Shown piece after piece: positions 8,551 to 17,067 of a stretch of 64,000 nucleotides of DNA. The notes beneath the pieces are model-generated. The model had not been told where the DNA came from. It saw nothing but the letters and a program-made list of their open reading frames with translations, and ran no database searches. The translations under genes were made by a program, and so were the position numbers. This stretch comes from Polynucleobacter victoriensis. Its GTDB lineage: Bacteria; Pseudomonadota; Gammaproteobacteria; Burkholderiales; Burkholderiaceae. The stretch covers positions 124,001 through 188,000 of the forward strand of contig NZ_FYEX01000001.1 in NCBI RefSeq assembly GCF_900187875.1, written 5' to 3'. The first letter of the stretch is position 1. Each line of letters begins with the position of its first letter.

Positions 8551-9531
8551 ATGACAGAAAAAAATGCTCTAGATTCCCTCCAAGTTTTTGTATTTGATGG
8601 CGCTCCAGTCAGGGGTGAAATCGCTCACATCAGAGACTCTTGGCAAGCTATTTTGGCCCGCAAAGACTACCCGCCCGCCGTTAAAAAACTCCTAGGAGAT
8701 CTTGTGGCTGCAGGAGTGCTACTCTGTGGAACCTTAAAGTTCAACGGTAGCATGATCATTCAAGCACAGGGTAATGGTGCCATTCGCTTGTTAGTACTTG
8801 AGTGCAATGAGCACTTAGTGATCAGAGCTACTGCCAAAATGAATGAAGACATTGATTTATCTCATTTGCCAGAGAATGCTGGTTTATCCGATCTAATTAA
8901 CCCTGATGGCAAAGGTAGACTCGTTATCACCCTCGATCCAGCAGATCGCCAACCAGGTCAAAATCCTTACCAAGGTATTGTTGCCTTAAGTGATGACGGT
9001 AAGCCAGTACAAAGTATCGCTGAAGCAATCACGATTTACATGAGGGATTCTGAGCAGCTTGAAACACGACTTTGGCTAGCTAGCGATGAAGAATCTTGCG
9101 GTGGATTACTCTTACAAAAACTTCCCAACATGGGCGGCCAACTGAAGATGGATGACGAGGTGGCTGCCGAGGGCTGGTCAAGACTTCAAATGCTCTCAGA
9201 TACCGTCACTAATGAAGAGTTACTTAAGCTTGAACCTAAGGTTCTAATGAAAAGACTCTATTTAGAAGAGTCATCTCATCACGGCGTTAGAAGCTTTGAT
9301 CAAAGACCCATTCAATTTGGTTGCCGTTGCTCAAGAATTAAAGTGGCAGACATGCTAAAGATGTTAGGCGAAGATGAAATCAACAGCATATTAGAAGAAA
9401 AATCTAATGTCGAAACCAACTGTGATTTTTGCGGGCAAATTTACATATTTGATGCTGTTGATTGCAAACAAATTTTTGCAAGCCCAACAATTATTGACGC
9501 TATTAAACAGGCGCCAAATTCAAAGCATTAA
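8551..9531 (+). CDS. hslO: redox-regulated chaperone Hsp33
   Basis: Hsp33 is a cytoplasmic holdase activated by oxidation. The C-terminal zinc switch is visible as a CxC in FGCRCSR and a CxxC in NCDFCGQ, the four cysteines that bind Zn2+ when reduced. I place the start at the ATG at 8551 (MTEKNALDSL), giving 326 residues; an upstream in-frame ATG at 8518 would add eleven residues with no family support. It converges on ftsB with a gap of only seven bases. Confidence 0.95.
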   Translation: MTEKNALDSLQVFVFDGAPVRGEIAHIRDSWQAILARKDYPPAVKKLLGDLVAAGVLLCGTLKFNGSMIIQAQGNGAIRLLVLECNEHLVIRATAKMNEDIDLSHLPENAGLSDLINPDGKGRLVITLDPADRQPGQNPYQGIVALSDDGKPVQSIAEAITIYMRDSEQLETRLWLASDEESCGGLLLQKLPNMGGQLKMDDEVAAEGWSRLQMLSDTVTNEELLKLEPKVLMKRLYLEESSHHGVRSFDQRPIQFGCRCSRIKVADMLKMLGEDEINSILEEKSNVETNCDFCGQIYIFDAVDCKQIFASPTIIDAIKQAPNSKH

Positions 9532-9538
9532 TGTAAAT

Positions 9539-9850
9539 TTATTTCTTTTGTGAATTTGCTTCATCAGCTGAAGGCTTTTTGCTAGGGACAACCTGAACAA
9601 AGATCTCTCCCTCTTTGCTCATACCATGCTCAGCACGAGCACGCTCTTCAATAGCCTTGGTGCCGTCTTTGAGGTCCTTCACTTCACCAGCCAATTTAGC
9701 GTTACGAGCAGCTAGCGCATCATTCTTTTCCATTTGCTTAGAAACTTGACGATCTAGCTCGTAGACCCTAAGCCAACCACCCTTACCAAGCCATAAAGGA
9801 TACTGAATAATGACTAAGAGAGCCAACATGCCGTAAACAACAATACGCAT
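9539..9850 (-). CDS. ftsB: cell division protein FtsB
   Basis: A 103-residue bitopic membrane protein of the divisome FtsQ-FtsB-FtsL complex. It has a short cytoplasmic N-terminus, one membrane span (IVVYGMLALLVIIQYPLWL) and a periplasmic coiled coil (about residues 30-75) with heptad-like spacing. GKGGW just after the span is typical of FtsB. It is the last gene of pyrG-kdsA-eno-ftsB, an arrangement known from many proteobacteria. Confidence 0.95.
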   Translation of the reverse strand: MRIVVYGMLALLVIIQYPLWLGKGGWLRVYELDRQVSKQMEKNDALAARNAKLAGEVKDLKDGTKAIEERARAEHGMSKEGEIFVQVVPSKKPSADEANSQKK

Positions 9851-9889
9851 AATAGGCTCTCTTATCTGTCTCTTAAGATAATCTACAAA

Positions 9890-11176
9890 TTACTTACGTA
9901 AGTTATAGAAAGTTGCTCTGCCAGGATAACTAGCCACATCACCCAAGTCTTCTTCAATACGAATCAATTGGTTGTACTTGGCGATACGATCAGAGCGTGA
10001 CAACGAACCAGTCTTGATTTGACCAGCATTTGTACCCACTGCTATGTCAGCAATAGTGCTGTCTTCTGTCTCACCTGAGCGATGTGAAATAACTGCTGTG
10101 TAGTTAGCACGTTTAGCCATCTCAATTGCAGCAAATGTCTCAGTCAAAGTACCAATTTGGTTAACTTTGATCAAGATAGAGTTAGCGATGTTTTTCTCAA
10201 TACCCTCTTTTAGAATCTTTGTATTAGTAACAAATAGATCGTCACCAACCAACTGGATCTTCTTACCTAACTTCTCCGTCAATGTGGCCCAACCTGCCCA
10301 ATCTCCCTCATGCATACCATCTTCAATAGATACGATTGGGTATTTATCGGCTAGGTTTGCCAAGTAATCTGCAAACTCAGATGATGTTAATTGCAAGCCT
10401 TCACCAGACAAGTCATATTTACCATCTTTATAGAATTCGCTAGCTGCACAATCCAAAGCTAACAATACATCTTCACCAGGCTTGTAACCAGCTTTCTCAA
10501 TGGCTTTCAGAATAGTGTTCAAACACTCTTCATTGCTCTTAAAGTTAGGAGCAAAACCACCTTCATCACCAACTGATGTTGGCATACCTTGATCATGAAT
10601 GATTTTCTTCAATGCATGGAAAACCTCTGCACCACAACGCAATGCTTCACGGAAGCTACCCATGCTAACTGGCATGATCATGAATTCTTGAATATCTAAA
10701 CTGTTGTTAGCGTGTGAACCACCATTAACGATATTCATCATAGGAACTGGCAACTGCATCGCACCAGACCCACCAAAATAACGATATAAAGGCAAACCAG
10801 CTTCTTCTGCAGCTGCACGTGCAACAGCCATTGATACGGCTAAAGTAGCATTAGCGCCAAGACGTGACTTGTTATCAGTTTCGTCCAAATCAATCAAAGT
10901 GCGATCAAGAAAAGCTTGCTCGCTGGCATCCAAACCCATAACTGCTTCAGCAATTTCAGTATTGATGTTTTCAACAGCCTTTAAAACACCTTTACCCAAA
11001 TAACGACCAGCTTCACCATCACGTAGCTCTACAGCTTCGCGCGAACCTGTTGATGCGCCTGATGGCACAGCAGCACGACCCATAACACCTGACTCAAGCA
11101 ATACATCACATTCAACTGTAGGATTGCCTCTTGAATCTAATATTTCACGTCCAATGATGTCAACGATTGCACTCAT
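9890..11176 (-). CDS. eno: enolase
   Basis: Enolase (428 residues) interconverts 2-phosphoglycerate and phosphoenolpyruvate in glycolysis and gluconeogenesis and may associate with the RNA degradosome. Diagnostic stretches are AAVPSGASTGSREAVELRDG near the N-terminus, TSVGDEGGFAPN, the metal ligands in LALDCAASEFY and SIEDGMHEGDW, and the C-terminal ISHRSGETEDSTIADIAVG. It is 40 bp upstream of ftsB and 17 bp downstream of kdsA. Confidence 0.98.
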   Translation of the reverse strand: MSAIVDIIGREILDSRGNPTVECDVLLESGVMGRAAVPSGASTGSREAVELRDGEAGRYLGKGVLKAVENINTEIAEAVMGLDASEQAFLDRTLIDLDETDNKSRLGANATLAVSMAVARAAAEEAGLPLYRYFGGSGAMQLPVPMMNIVNGGSHANNSLDIQEFMIMPVSMGSFREALRCGAEVFHALKKIIHDQGMPTSVGDEGGFAPNFKSNEECLNTILKAIEKAGYKPGEDVLLALDCAASEFYKDGKYDLSGEGLQLTSSEFADYLANLADKYPIVSIEDGMHEGDWAGWATLTEKLGKKIQLVGDDLFVTNTKILKEGIEKNIANSILIKVNQIGTLTETFAAIEMAKRANYTAVISHRSGETEDSTIADIAVGTNAGQIKTGSLSRSDRIAKYNQLIRIEEDLGDVASYPGRATFYNLRK

Positions 11177-11193
11177 GACTTCTCCCTTACCAA

Positions 11194-12051
11194 TTATTGA
11201 AAATCTTTTTCTAAAAATACGTTGCCAGTTTTAACAACGTTATCCAGCGCTACCAAAGTAGCTAATAAATCTTTCATGCGATTTAAAGGCACCGCATTAG
11301 GTCCATCAGACAATGCTTTGGCAGGGTTTGGATGAGTTTCCATAAACAAGCCACTCACACCCACCGCCACAGCTGCTCTAGCTAACACAGGAACCATCTC
11401 ACGCTGCCCGCCACTGCTTGTACCCTGACCACCTGGCAATTGAACAGAATGAGTAGCATCAAAAACCACTGGGGCATTCGTTTCACGCATGATGGCTAAA
11501 CTACGCATATCAGACACTAAGTTGTTGTAACCGAAAGATGCACCCCGCTCACAAGCCATAAACATGTCTTCTGGCAAACCAACCTCTTTAGCAGCAGCCC
11601 TAGCCTTATCAATCACGTTTTTCATGTCACCTGGGGCCAAAAACTGACCTTTTTTGATATTCACTGGCTTACCGCTTTGCGCGCAAGCACGAATAAAGTC
11701 AGTTTGACGACACAAGAATGCTGGTGTTTGAAGAACATCTACTACTGCAGCAACAGGTTTCACTTCATCAATATCATGAATGTCAGTAAGAATATTCACA
11801 CCAATTTCTTTTTTGACTTTAGCCAAAATCTCTAGACCTTTTTCCATGCCTAAACCACGGAAAGATGTGCCAGAGGAACGATTGGCTTTATCAAAAGACG
11901 ACTTGTAAATAAATGGGATGCCTAAACCAGAAGTAATTTCTTTCAGCTGACCTGCTGTATCCATAGCCATTTGCTCTGATTCAATCACGCAAGTACCAGC
12001 AATCAAAAAGAAACGCTTATCTAAACCAATTTCAAAATCGCATAGTTTCAT
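11194..12051 (-). CDS. kdsA: 3-deoxy-8-phosphooctulonate (KDO-8-P) synthase
   Basis: KdsA condenses phosphoenolpyruvate with arabinose 5-phosphate to make KDO 8-phosphate for lipopolysaccharide. The 285-residue TIM-barrel enzyme shows IAGTCVIESEQMAMDTA, YKSSFDKANRSS, the PEP-site GQFLAPGDM and CERGASFGYNNLVSDMRS, and the C-terminal TSSGGQREMVP. Its position directly before enolase is functionally neat, since eno supplies PEP. The start ATG is at 12051. Confidence 0.97.
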   Translation of the reverse strand: MKLCDFEIGLDKRFFLIAGTCVIESEQMAMDTAGQLKEITSGLGIPFIYKSSFDKANRSSGTSFRGLGMEKGLEILAKVKKEIGVNILTDIHDIDEVKPVAAVVDVLQTPAFLCRQTDFIRACAQSGKPVNIKKGQFLAPGDMKNVIDKARAAAKEVGLPEDMFMACERGASFGYNNLVSDMRSLAIMRETNAPVVFDATHSVQLPGGQGTSSGGQREMVPVLARAAVAVGVSGLFMETHPNPAKALSDGPNAVPLNRMKDLLATLVALDNVVKTGNVFLEKDFQ

Positions 12052-12079
12052 GGCAAATTCCCTAACTCTGATTAACAGG

Positions 12080-13729
12080 TTACCCCGTAATACCCTTATG
12101 ACTTAAGGCCGCTTTAATAAATGCTGAGAACAATGGATGACCATCGCGCGGTGTTGAAGTGAATTCTGGGTGGAATTGAACGCCAAAGAACCAAGGATGC
12201 ATTGATGATGGTAATTCCATCATTTCAGGCAATGATTCATTAGGTGTTCTTGCAGATATCACCAAGCCTGCAGATTCGAGCTTGGGCACATAAACATTAT
12301 TGACTTCAAAGCGGTGACGATGACGCTCATTCACCTCTGAGCCATAAATTTTTTCAGCAAGTGTGTTTGGTTTAACAGGGCAACGCTGAGAACCCAATCT
12401 CATCGTGCCACCCAAATCAGAGCCCTCGTCACGTTTCTCAACACGACCTTCTCGGTCCATCCACTCAGTAATCAATGCCACTACTGGATGCGGGCCATTT
12501 GGCTCAAATTCAGTACTATTAGCACCTTGCAAGCCTGCAACATGACGAGCAAACTCAATTACTGCCAATTGCATACCAAGACAAATACCCAAGTAAGGAA
12601 TCTTGTTCTCACGAGCATGTTTAATCGCTGCAATCTTTCCTTCAGTACCACGCTTACCAAAGCCACCTGGCACCAAAATAGCATCTAAACCAGCAAGGCT
12701 AGAAACATCTCCATGCTCTAAATTCTCAGAGTCAATGTAACGAATACTTACCTTTGTTTCATTATGAATGCCAGCATGACGCAATGCTTCAATCAATGAC
12801 TTGTATGACTCAGTCAAATCAACATACTTACCAACCATACCAATCACTACTTCATGCTTTGGATTTTCTAGGCTGTGTACTAAGCCATTCCATACAGATA
12901 AATCAGCTGGTTTAGCATTGATCCGCAATTCCTGACAAATCAATTCATCCAAACCTTGCTCATGAAGCATTTGTGGAATCTTGTAAATCGTATCTACATC
13001 CCATACAGAAATAACAGCTTGCTCACGCATATTGGCAAACAAGGAAATTTTTGCACGCTCATCTTCTGGGATTTGACGATCAGCACGACATAACAATGCT
13101 GTTGGCATGATGCCAATTTCGCGTAATTTTTGTACAGAGTGCTGTGTAGGCTTTGTCTTCAACTCACCTGCACTTGCAATATAAGGCACCAAAGTCAAAT
13201 GAACGAAAGCGGTATCACCTTGCGGCAATCTCAAACTCATCTGACGAGCAGCTTCCAAGAATGGCAAAGACTCAATATCACCTACCGTGCCACCAATTTC
13301 ACAGATAGCTACATCTGCCTGACCATCATGACTAGCTGTAGCACCACGCTCCACGAAATTCTGGATTTCATTGATGATATGAGGAATGACTTGAACAGTT
13401 TTACCAAGGTATTCACCACGACGCTCTTTACGAATCACTGACTCATAAATCTGACCTGTGGTGAAATTGTTGCTCTTGCGCATCTTGGCAGAAACAAACC
13501 TCTCATAGTGCCCCAAATCCAAATCGGTTTCAGCACCATCCTCAGTAACGAATACCTCACCGTGCTGGAAAGGACTCATCGTACCTGGGTCGACGTTGAT
13601 ATATGGGTCTAATTTTAAGAGGGTGACTTTTAGGCCGCGCGATTCGAGAATGGCGGCTAAGGAGGCGGCTGCGATACCCTTCCCTAAGGAAGAAACCACA
13701 CCACCAGTAACAAAGATGAATTTAGTCAT
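12080..13729 (-). CDS. pyrG: CTP synthase
   Basis: CTP synthase (549 residues) aminates UTP using glutamine and ATP. The N-terminal synthetase domain begins TKFIFVTGGVVSSLGKGI and contains the DPYINVDPGTMSPFQHGEV loop; the C-terminal class I glutamine amidotransferase domain (from about residue 290) has the nucleophile elbow LGICLGMQ and the His-Glu pair in FGVQFHPEFTS. It is the first gene of the pyrG-kdsA-eno-ftsB operon; the promoter should lie in 13730-13823. Confidence 0.98.
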   Translation of the reverse strand: MTKFIFVTGGVVSSLGKGIAAASLAAILESRGLKVTLLKLDPYINVDPGTMSPFQHGEVFVTEDGAETDLDLGHYERFVSAKMRKSNNFTTGQIYESVIRKERRGEYLGKTVQVIPHIINEIQNFVERGATASHDGQADVAICEIGGTVGDIESLPFLEAARQMSLRLPQGDTAFVHLTLVPYIASAGELKTKPTQHSVQKLREIGIMPTALLCRADRQIPEDERAKISLFANMREQAVISVWDVDTIYKIPQMLHEQGLDELICQELRINAKPADLSVWNGLVHSLENPKHEVVIGMVGKYVDLTESYKSLIEALRHAGIHNETKVSIRYIDSENLEHGDVSSLAGLDAILVPGGFGKRGTEGKIAAIKHARENKIPYLGICLGMQLAVIEFARHVAGLQGANSTEFEPNGPHPVVALITEWMDREGRVEKRDEGSDLGGTMRLGSQRCPVKPNTLAEKIYGSEVNERHRHRFEVNNVYVPKLESAGLVISARTPNESLPEMMELPSSMHPWFFGVQFHPEFTSTPRDGHPLFSAFIKAALSHKGITG

Positions 13730-13823
13730 CGAATATGCTTAGTGGGTAATACGCAATTATACCGATACCCAAAAAGAATGCTCAAAAAAACAACTTTGCC
13801 GAAAATATCAGGCTACAAACCCT

Positions 13824-14543
13824 TTACCAGACTGGATCTTCAATTTCTGAGAAAACTTGGCGCAACCTTTTTCCCCAAGTTTCGTGAATCATCTTGAAAT
13901 ATTCGTTTTTCTCATCAATCACCAATAAGTGATCTGTCCTCAAATCATCTTTTGGATAAATTAATAAATCTAGCGGTAACCCAACCGAAATATTTGATTT
14001 AATTGTGGAGTCCATAGAAATAAGAGCGCACTTGGCTGCTTCTTTTAATGGGGTAGCTTGAGTAATGACCCTATCCAAAATTGGTTTGCCATATTTAGCC
14101 TCACCAATTTGGAAATACGGCGTTTCAATAGTCGCTTCGATGAAGTTACCTGCGGCGTATACCTGAAAAATTGAAGGAGCCTGTCCTTTAATTTGCCCAC
14201 CAAAAATTAGGTGAATATTGAAATCAATACCTGATTTTTTTAGTTCTTCGGCGTCTCGATCCCTTACTTTTCTAACAATATCGCCAACGACCTGAGCAGC
14301 CTCAAAGAGAGTTGGCGCATTCCAAATACTTGGGCCGTCTGGATCTGGATGATTTAAATAATGTCTGACAGCTTGCGTGATAGCTAAATTACCCGCTGAC
14401 ATCAAGACCATTAGACGCTCGCCATCCTTCTTAAAAATGGCCATCTTTCTAAAATTAGATACAGCATCTACACCAGCATTTGTTCGACTATCCGATAAAA
14501 ACACCAACCCCTGATCCAAACGTACAGCAACGCAATAAGTCAT
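13824..14543 (-). CDS. Anbu, proteasome-type Ntn-hydrolase (bacterial proteasome homologue)
   Basis: Anbu is an ancestral-looking proteasome/HslV relative. The 239-residue protein starts MTYCVAVRLDQGLVFLSDSR: after Met removal Thr1 is the candidate nucleophile, Asp17 sits in FLSDSRTNAG and Lys32 in SNFRKMAIF, the classic Ntn-hydrolase spacing. The middle has MSAGNLAITQAV. It is the last of three co-directional genes (ATP-grasp, alpha-E, Anbu). Peptidase activity of this family is poorly established and its substrate is unknown; the neighbouring genes suggest work on a peptide-like product or tag. Confidence 0.9.
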   Translation of the reverse strand: MTYCVAVRLDQGLVFLSDSRTNAGVDAVSNFRKMAIFKKDGERLMVLMSAGNLAITQAVRHYLNHPDPDGPSIWNAPTLFEAAQVVGDIVRKVRDRDAEELKKSGIDFNIHLIFGGQIKGQAPSIFQVYAAGNFIEATIETPYFQIGEAKYGKPILDRVITQATPLKEAAKCALISMDSTIKSNISVGLPLDLLIYPKDDLRTDHLLVIDEKNEYFKMIHETWGKRLRQVFSEIEDPVW

Positions 14544-14594
14544 GAAACTACACTTTCAATTTTTAACTAGTGGAAGAAGCTATTAAGCATAAAT

Positions 14595-15554
14595 TTATGC
14601 AGCCATCTCTTCCATAGGCAACAAGAAGTCGCGACTAATACCACTACCAACCGTATTAATCCTCAATAAGAAATCGGTCAAGAAGGCATGTAAACCTTGG
14701 TCCAAAATTTCTCCAATATGTGCATCACGCAATTGAGCCAGTAAATTTCTGGCTTGTGTAATTGTTTTACTAGATTGAGAATTTTTAATTTTTCCAAGCA
14801 AGTCCACAACTTCGCCCACACAAGCAGACAATGATCTTGGCATATCTGATCTAAGAATCAATAAATCAGCTACGCGTTCAGGAGTGATCACATCACGATA
14901 TACCTTGCGATAAATTTCGAATGCGGAGACAGAGCGCAAAATGGCTGCCCAGTAGTAAAAATCATCTACTGAATCATGCCCCTGCTCACGCATATTTTCC
15001 GCTGTCAGAGATTTAACATCCAACAGACGCGCCGTGTTATCAGCTCTTTCTAAAAAAGTACCCAAACGAATGAAATGAAATACCTCATCACGCACCATAG
15101 TGCCGTGTTGAACACCACGGGTTTGATGTGAACGGAACTTCACCCACTCAAAAAATTCTGATGGCGCACTATCCAACATACCATCACGCATTTTCTTCTG
15201 TGCCTCTAACCAAGTTGTATTGATGGTTTCCCATAACTCGGTAGTCATCGACCCTCTCACGGCCCTTGCATTTTCTCTAGCAGCCTGCAAGCAACGCATG
15301 ATGGAAGATGGATTATTCATATCGCTCACCATGAAATGAATCACATCTCTTGGCGACATCAAAACATAGCTTGCGTCAAATGCGGCAGTTAACTCTGAAA
15401 TCTCTAACAAAGATCTCCATGCCTGTTCCGCCACTTCAGCAGATTGCGGCAACAAAGACATTTGATAATTAACATCCAACATACGAGCCGTATTCTCTGC
15501 CCGTTCTGTGTAACGAGACATCCAATATAGGTGGTCTGCTGTTCTAGATAACAT
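14595..15554 (-). CDS. alpha-E domain protein (DUF403)
   Basis: A 319-residue alpha-helical protein starting MLSRTADHLYWMSRYTERAE, the hallmark of the alpha-E family (DUF403). A second similar motif is in FHFIRLGTFLERADNTARLL, suggesting an internal duplication. Alpha-E genes almost always neighbour circularly permuted ATP-grasp enzymes, as here (22 bp gap), and are thought to be part of a peptide-forming or peptide-modifying system. The biochemical role is not known. No signal peptide or membrane segment is visible. Confidence 0.9.
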   Translation of the reverse strand: MLSRTADHLYWMSRYTERAENTARMLDVNYQMSLLPQSAEVAEQAWRSLLEISELTAAFDASYVLMSPRDVIHFMVSDMNNPSSIMRCLQAARENARAVRGSMTTELWETINTTWLEAQKKMRDGMLDSAPSEFFEWVKFRSHQTRGVQHGTMVRDEVFHFIRLGTFLERADNTARLLDVKSLTAENMREQGHDSVDDFYYWAAILRSVSAFEIYRKVYRDVITPERVADLLILRSDMPRSLSACVGEVVDLLGKIKNSQSSKTITQARNLLAQLRDAHIGEILDQGLHAFLTDFLLRINTVGSGISRDFLLPMEEMAA

Positions 15555-15576
15555 GGTTGATATCTCCTTATATTTA

Positions 15577-17040
15577 TTAGTGCTCTAAAACCCAAGTGTC
15601 TTTGGTACCACCACCTTGTGATGAATTAACCACCAAAGAACCTTCCTTCAAAGCAACCCTGGTCAAACCACCAGGCGCCATCCGCACTTCTTTTCCTGAT
15701 AAAACAAACGGTCGCAAGTCAATGTGGCGAGGCGCAATACCAGAATCAACATATGTTGGACATGTTGATAAAGCCAAAGTAGGTTGTGCGATATAGCCTT
15801 CTGGATGAGCTTTTACTTTTTCCTTAAATTCAGCCACCTCTGCCTTAGTAGAAGCTGGTCCAACTAACATGCCATAACCACCAGCACCATGAACCTCCTT
15901 CACCACTAAGTCAGCCATGTTGTCCAACACATACTTCAAATCATCAGGTTTACGACACATGTATGTTGGAACGTTTGAAATTAATGGCTCTTCATCCAAA
16001 TAAAAACGAATCATGTCTGGAACATATGGATAGATTGACTTATCGTCTGCAACCCCAGTGCCTATGGCATTACAGATGGCCACATTACCGGCCTTATAAG
16101 CTCTCAATAAACCAGCAGCGCCTAATGCTGAATCAGACCTAAATACTTCTGGGTCTAAGAAATCATCATCGACTCGTCGATAAATCACATCAACTCTCTT
16201 AGCCCCTTGAGTTGTCCTCATGTAGACAACATCTTTTTGCACAAATAAATCTTTACCTTCAACCAATTCAACGCCCATTTGTTGCGCTAAAAATGCATGC
16301 TCAAAGTATGCTGAGTTATACATACCAGGGGTCAACACAACTACGGTTGGATTGGCATGCATATTTGGCGCCGCTTGACGCAATGTATCTAGCAGTAGAT
16401 CTGGGTAATGGGCAACAGGAGCCACCCTATGCTGCGCAAATAACTCAGGGAAGAGGCGCATCATCATCTTGCGGTTTTCTAACATATAAGAAACCCCAGA
16501 TGGCACTCGCAAGTTATCTTCCAGAACAAAGAATTCGCCTGTATTTTCACCATGAGTTGCGCGAACAATATCTATACCTGCAATGTGGGCATAAATGTTC
16601 ATTGGCACATCTACACCAACCATTTCAGGTCTAAATTGAGCGTTATTAATTACCTGTTCTTTGGGAATCACGCCTGCTTTGAGAATATGCTGCTCGTGAT
16701 ACACATCATGTAAGAACATGTTTAAAGCAGTTACTCGCTGACGTAAACCTGTTTCGAGGCGCCCCCACTCTGAGGCAGGAAAAATTCTAGGGACAATATC
16801 AAACGGGATGGTTCTTTCCGTACCCCCACTTTCGCCATACACAGCAAACGTAATACCTACTCGGCGGAACATTAAGTCTGCTTCTTCACGTCTAGCACTT
16901 AGGTACTGGTCACCCTGCTGACTCAACCATTGAGAGAATTGTTTGTAATGTGGGCGAGCCAATGTTGAGTTTTTAAAATCTCTCTCAAGATCATCTAAAG
17001 CCATCTCATCAAATGGTAATTTACGCTCCATGACCATCAT
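15577..17040 (-). CDS. circularly permuted ATP-grasp protein (type 2)
   Basis: A 487-residue member of the circularly permuted ATP-grasp family (formerly DUF404/DUF407), predicted to form peptide-like amide bonds with ATP. Family stretches include GGTERTIPFDIVPRIFP, EDNLRVPSGVSYMLENR, VVKEVHGAGGYGMLVGP and RHIDLRPFVLSG near the C-terminus. The start at 17040 has GGGAG upstream; further ATGs at codons 2 and 4 are possible. It heads the Anbu cluster and ends 22 bp before alpha-E. The gap to comEC is 27 bp, so read-through from comEC is possible. The substrate is unknown. Confidence 0.9.
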   Translation of the reverse strand: MMVMERKLPFDEMALDDLERDFKNSTLARPHYKQFSQWLSQQGDQYLSARREEADLMFRRVGITFAVYGESGGTERTIPFDIVPRIFPASEWGRLETGLRQRVTALNMFLHDVYHEQHILKAGVIPKEQVINNAQFRPEMVGVDVPMNIYAHIAGIDIVRATHGENTGEFFVLEDNLRVPSGVSYMLENRKMMMRLFPELFAQHRVAPVAHYPDLLLDTLRQAAPNMHANPTVVVLTPGMYNSAYFEHAFLAQQMGVELVEGKDLFVQKDVVYMRTTQGAKRVDVIYRRVDDDFLDPEVFRSDSALGAAGLLRAYKAGNVAICNAIGTGVADDKSIYPYVPDMIRFYLDEEPLISNVPTYMCRKPDDLKYVLDNMADLVVKEVHGAGGYGMLVGPASTKAEVAEFKEKVKAHPEGYIAQPTLALSTCPTYVDSGIAPRHIDLRPFVLSGKEVRMAPGGLTRVALKEGSLVVNSSQGGGTKDTWVLEH

Positions 17041-17067
17041 GCATTACTCCCGCAGCTATTAATATAG

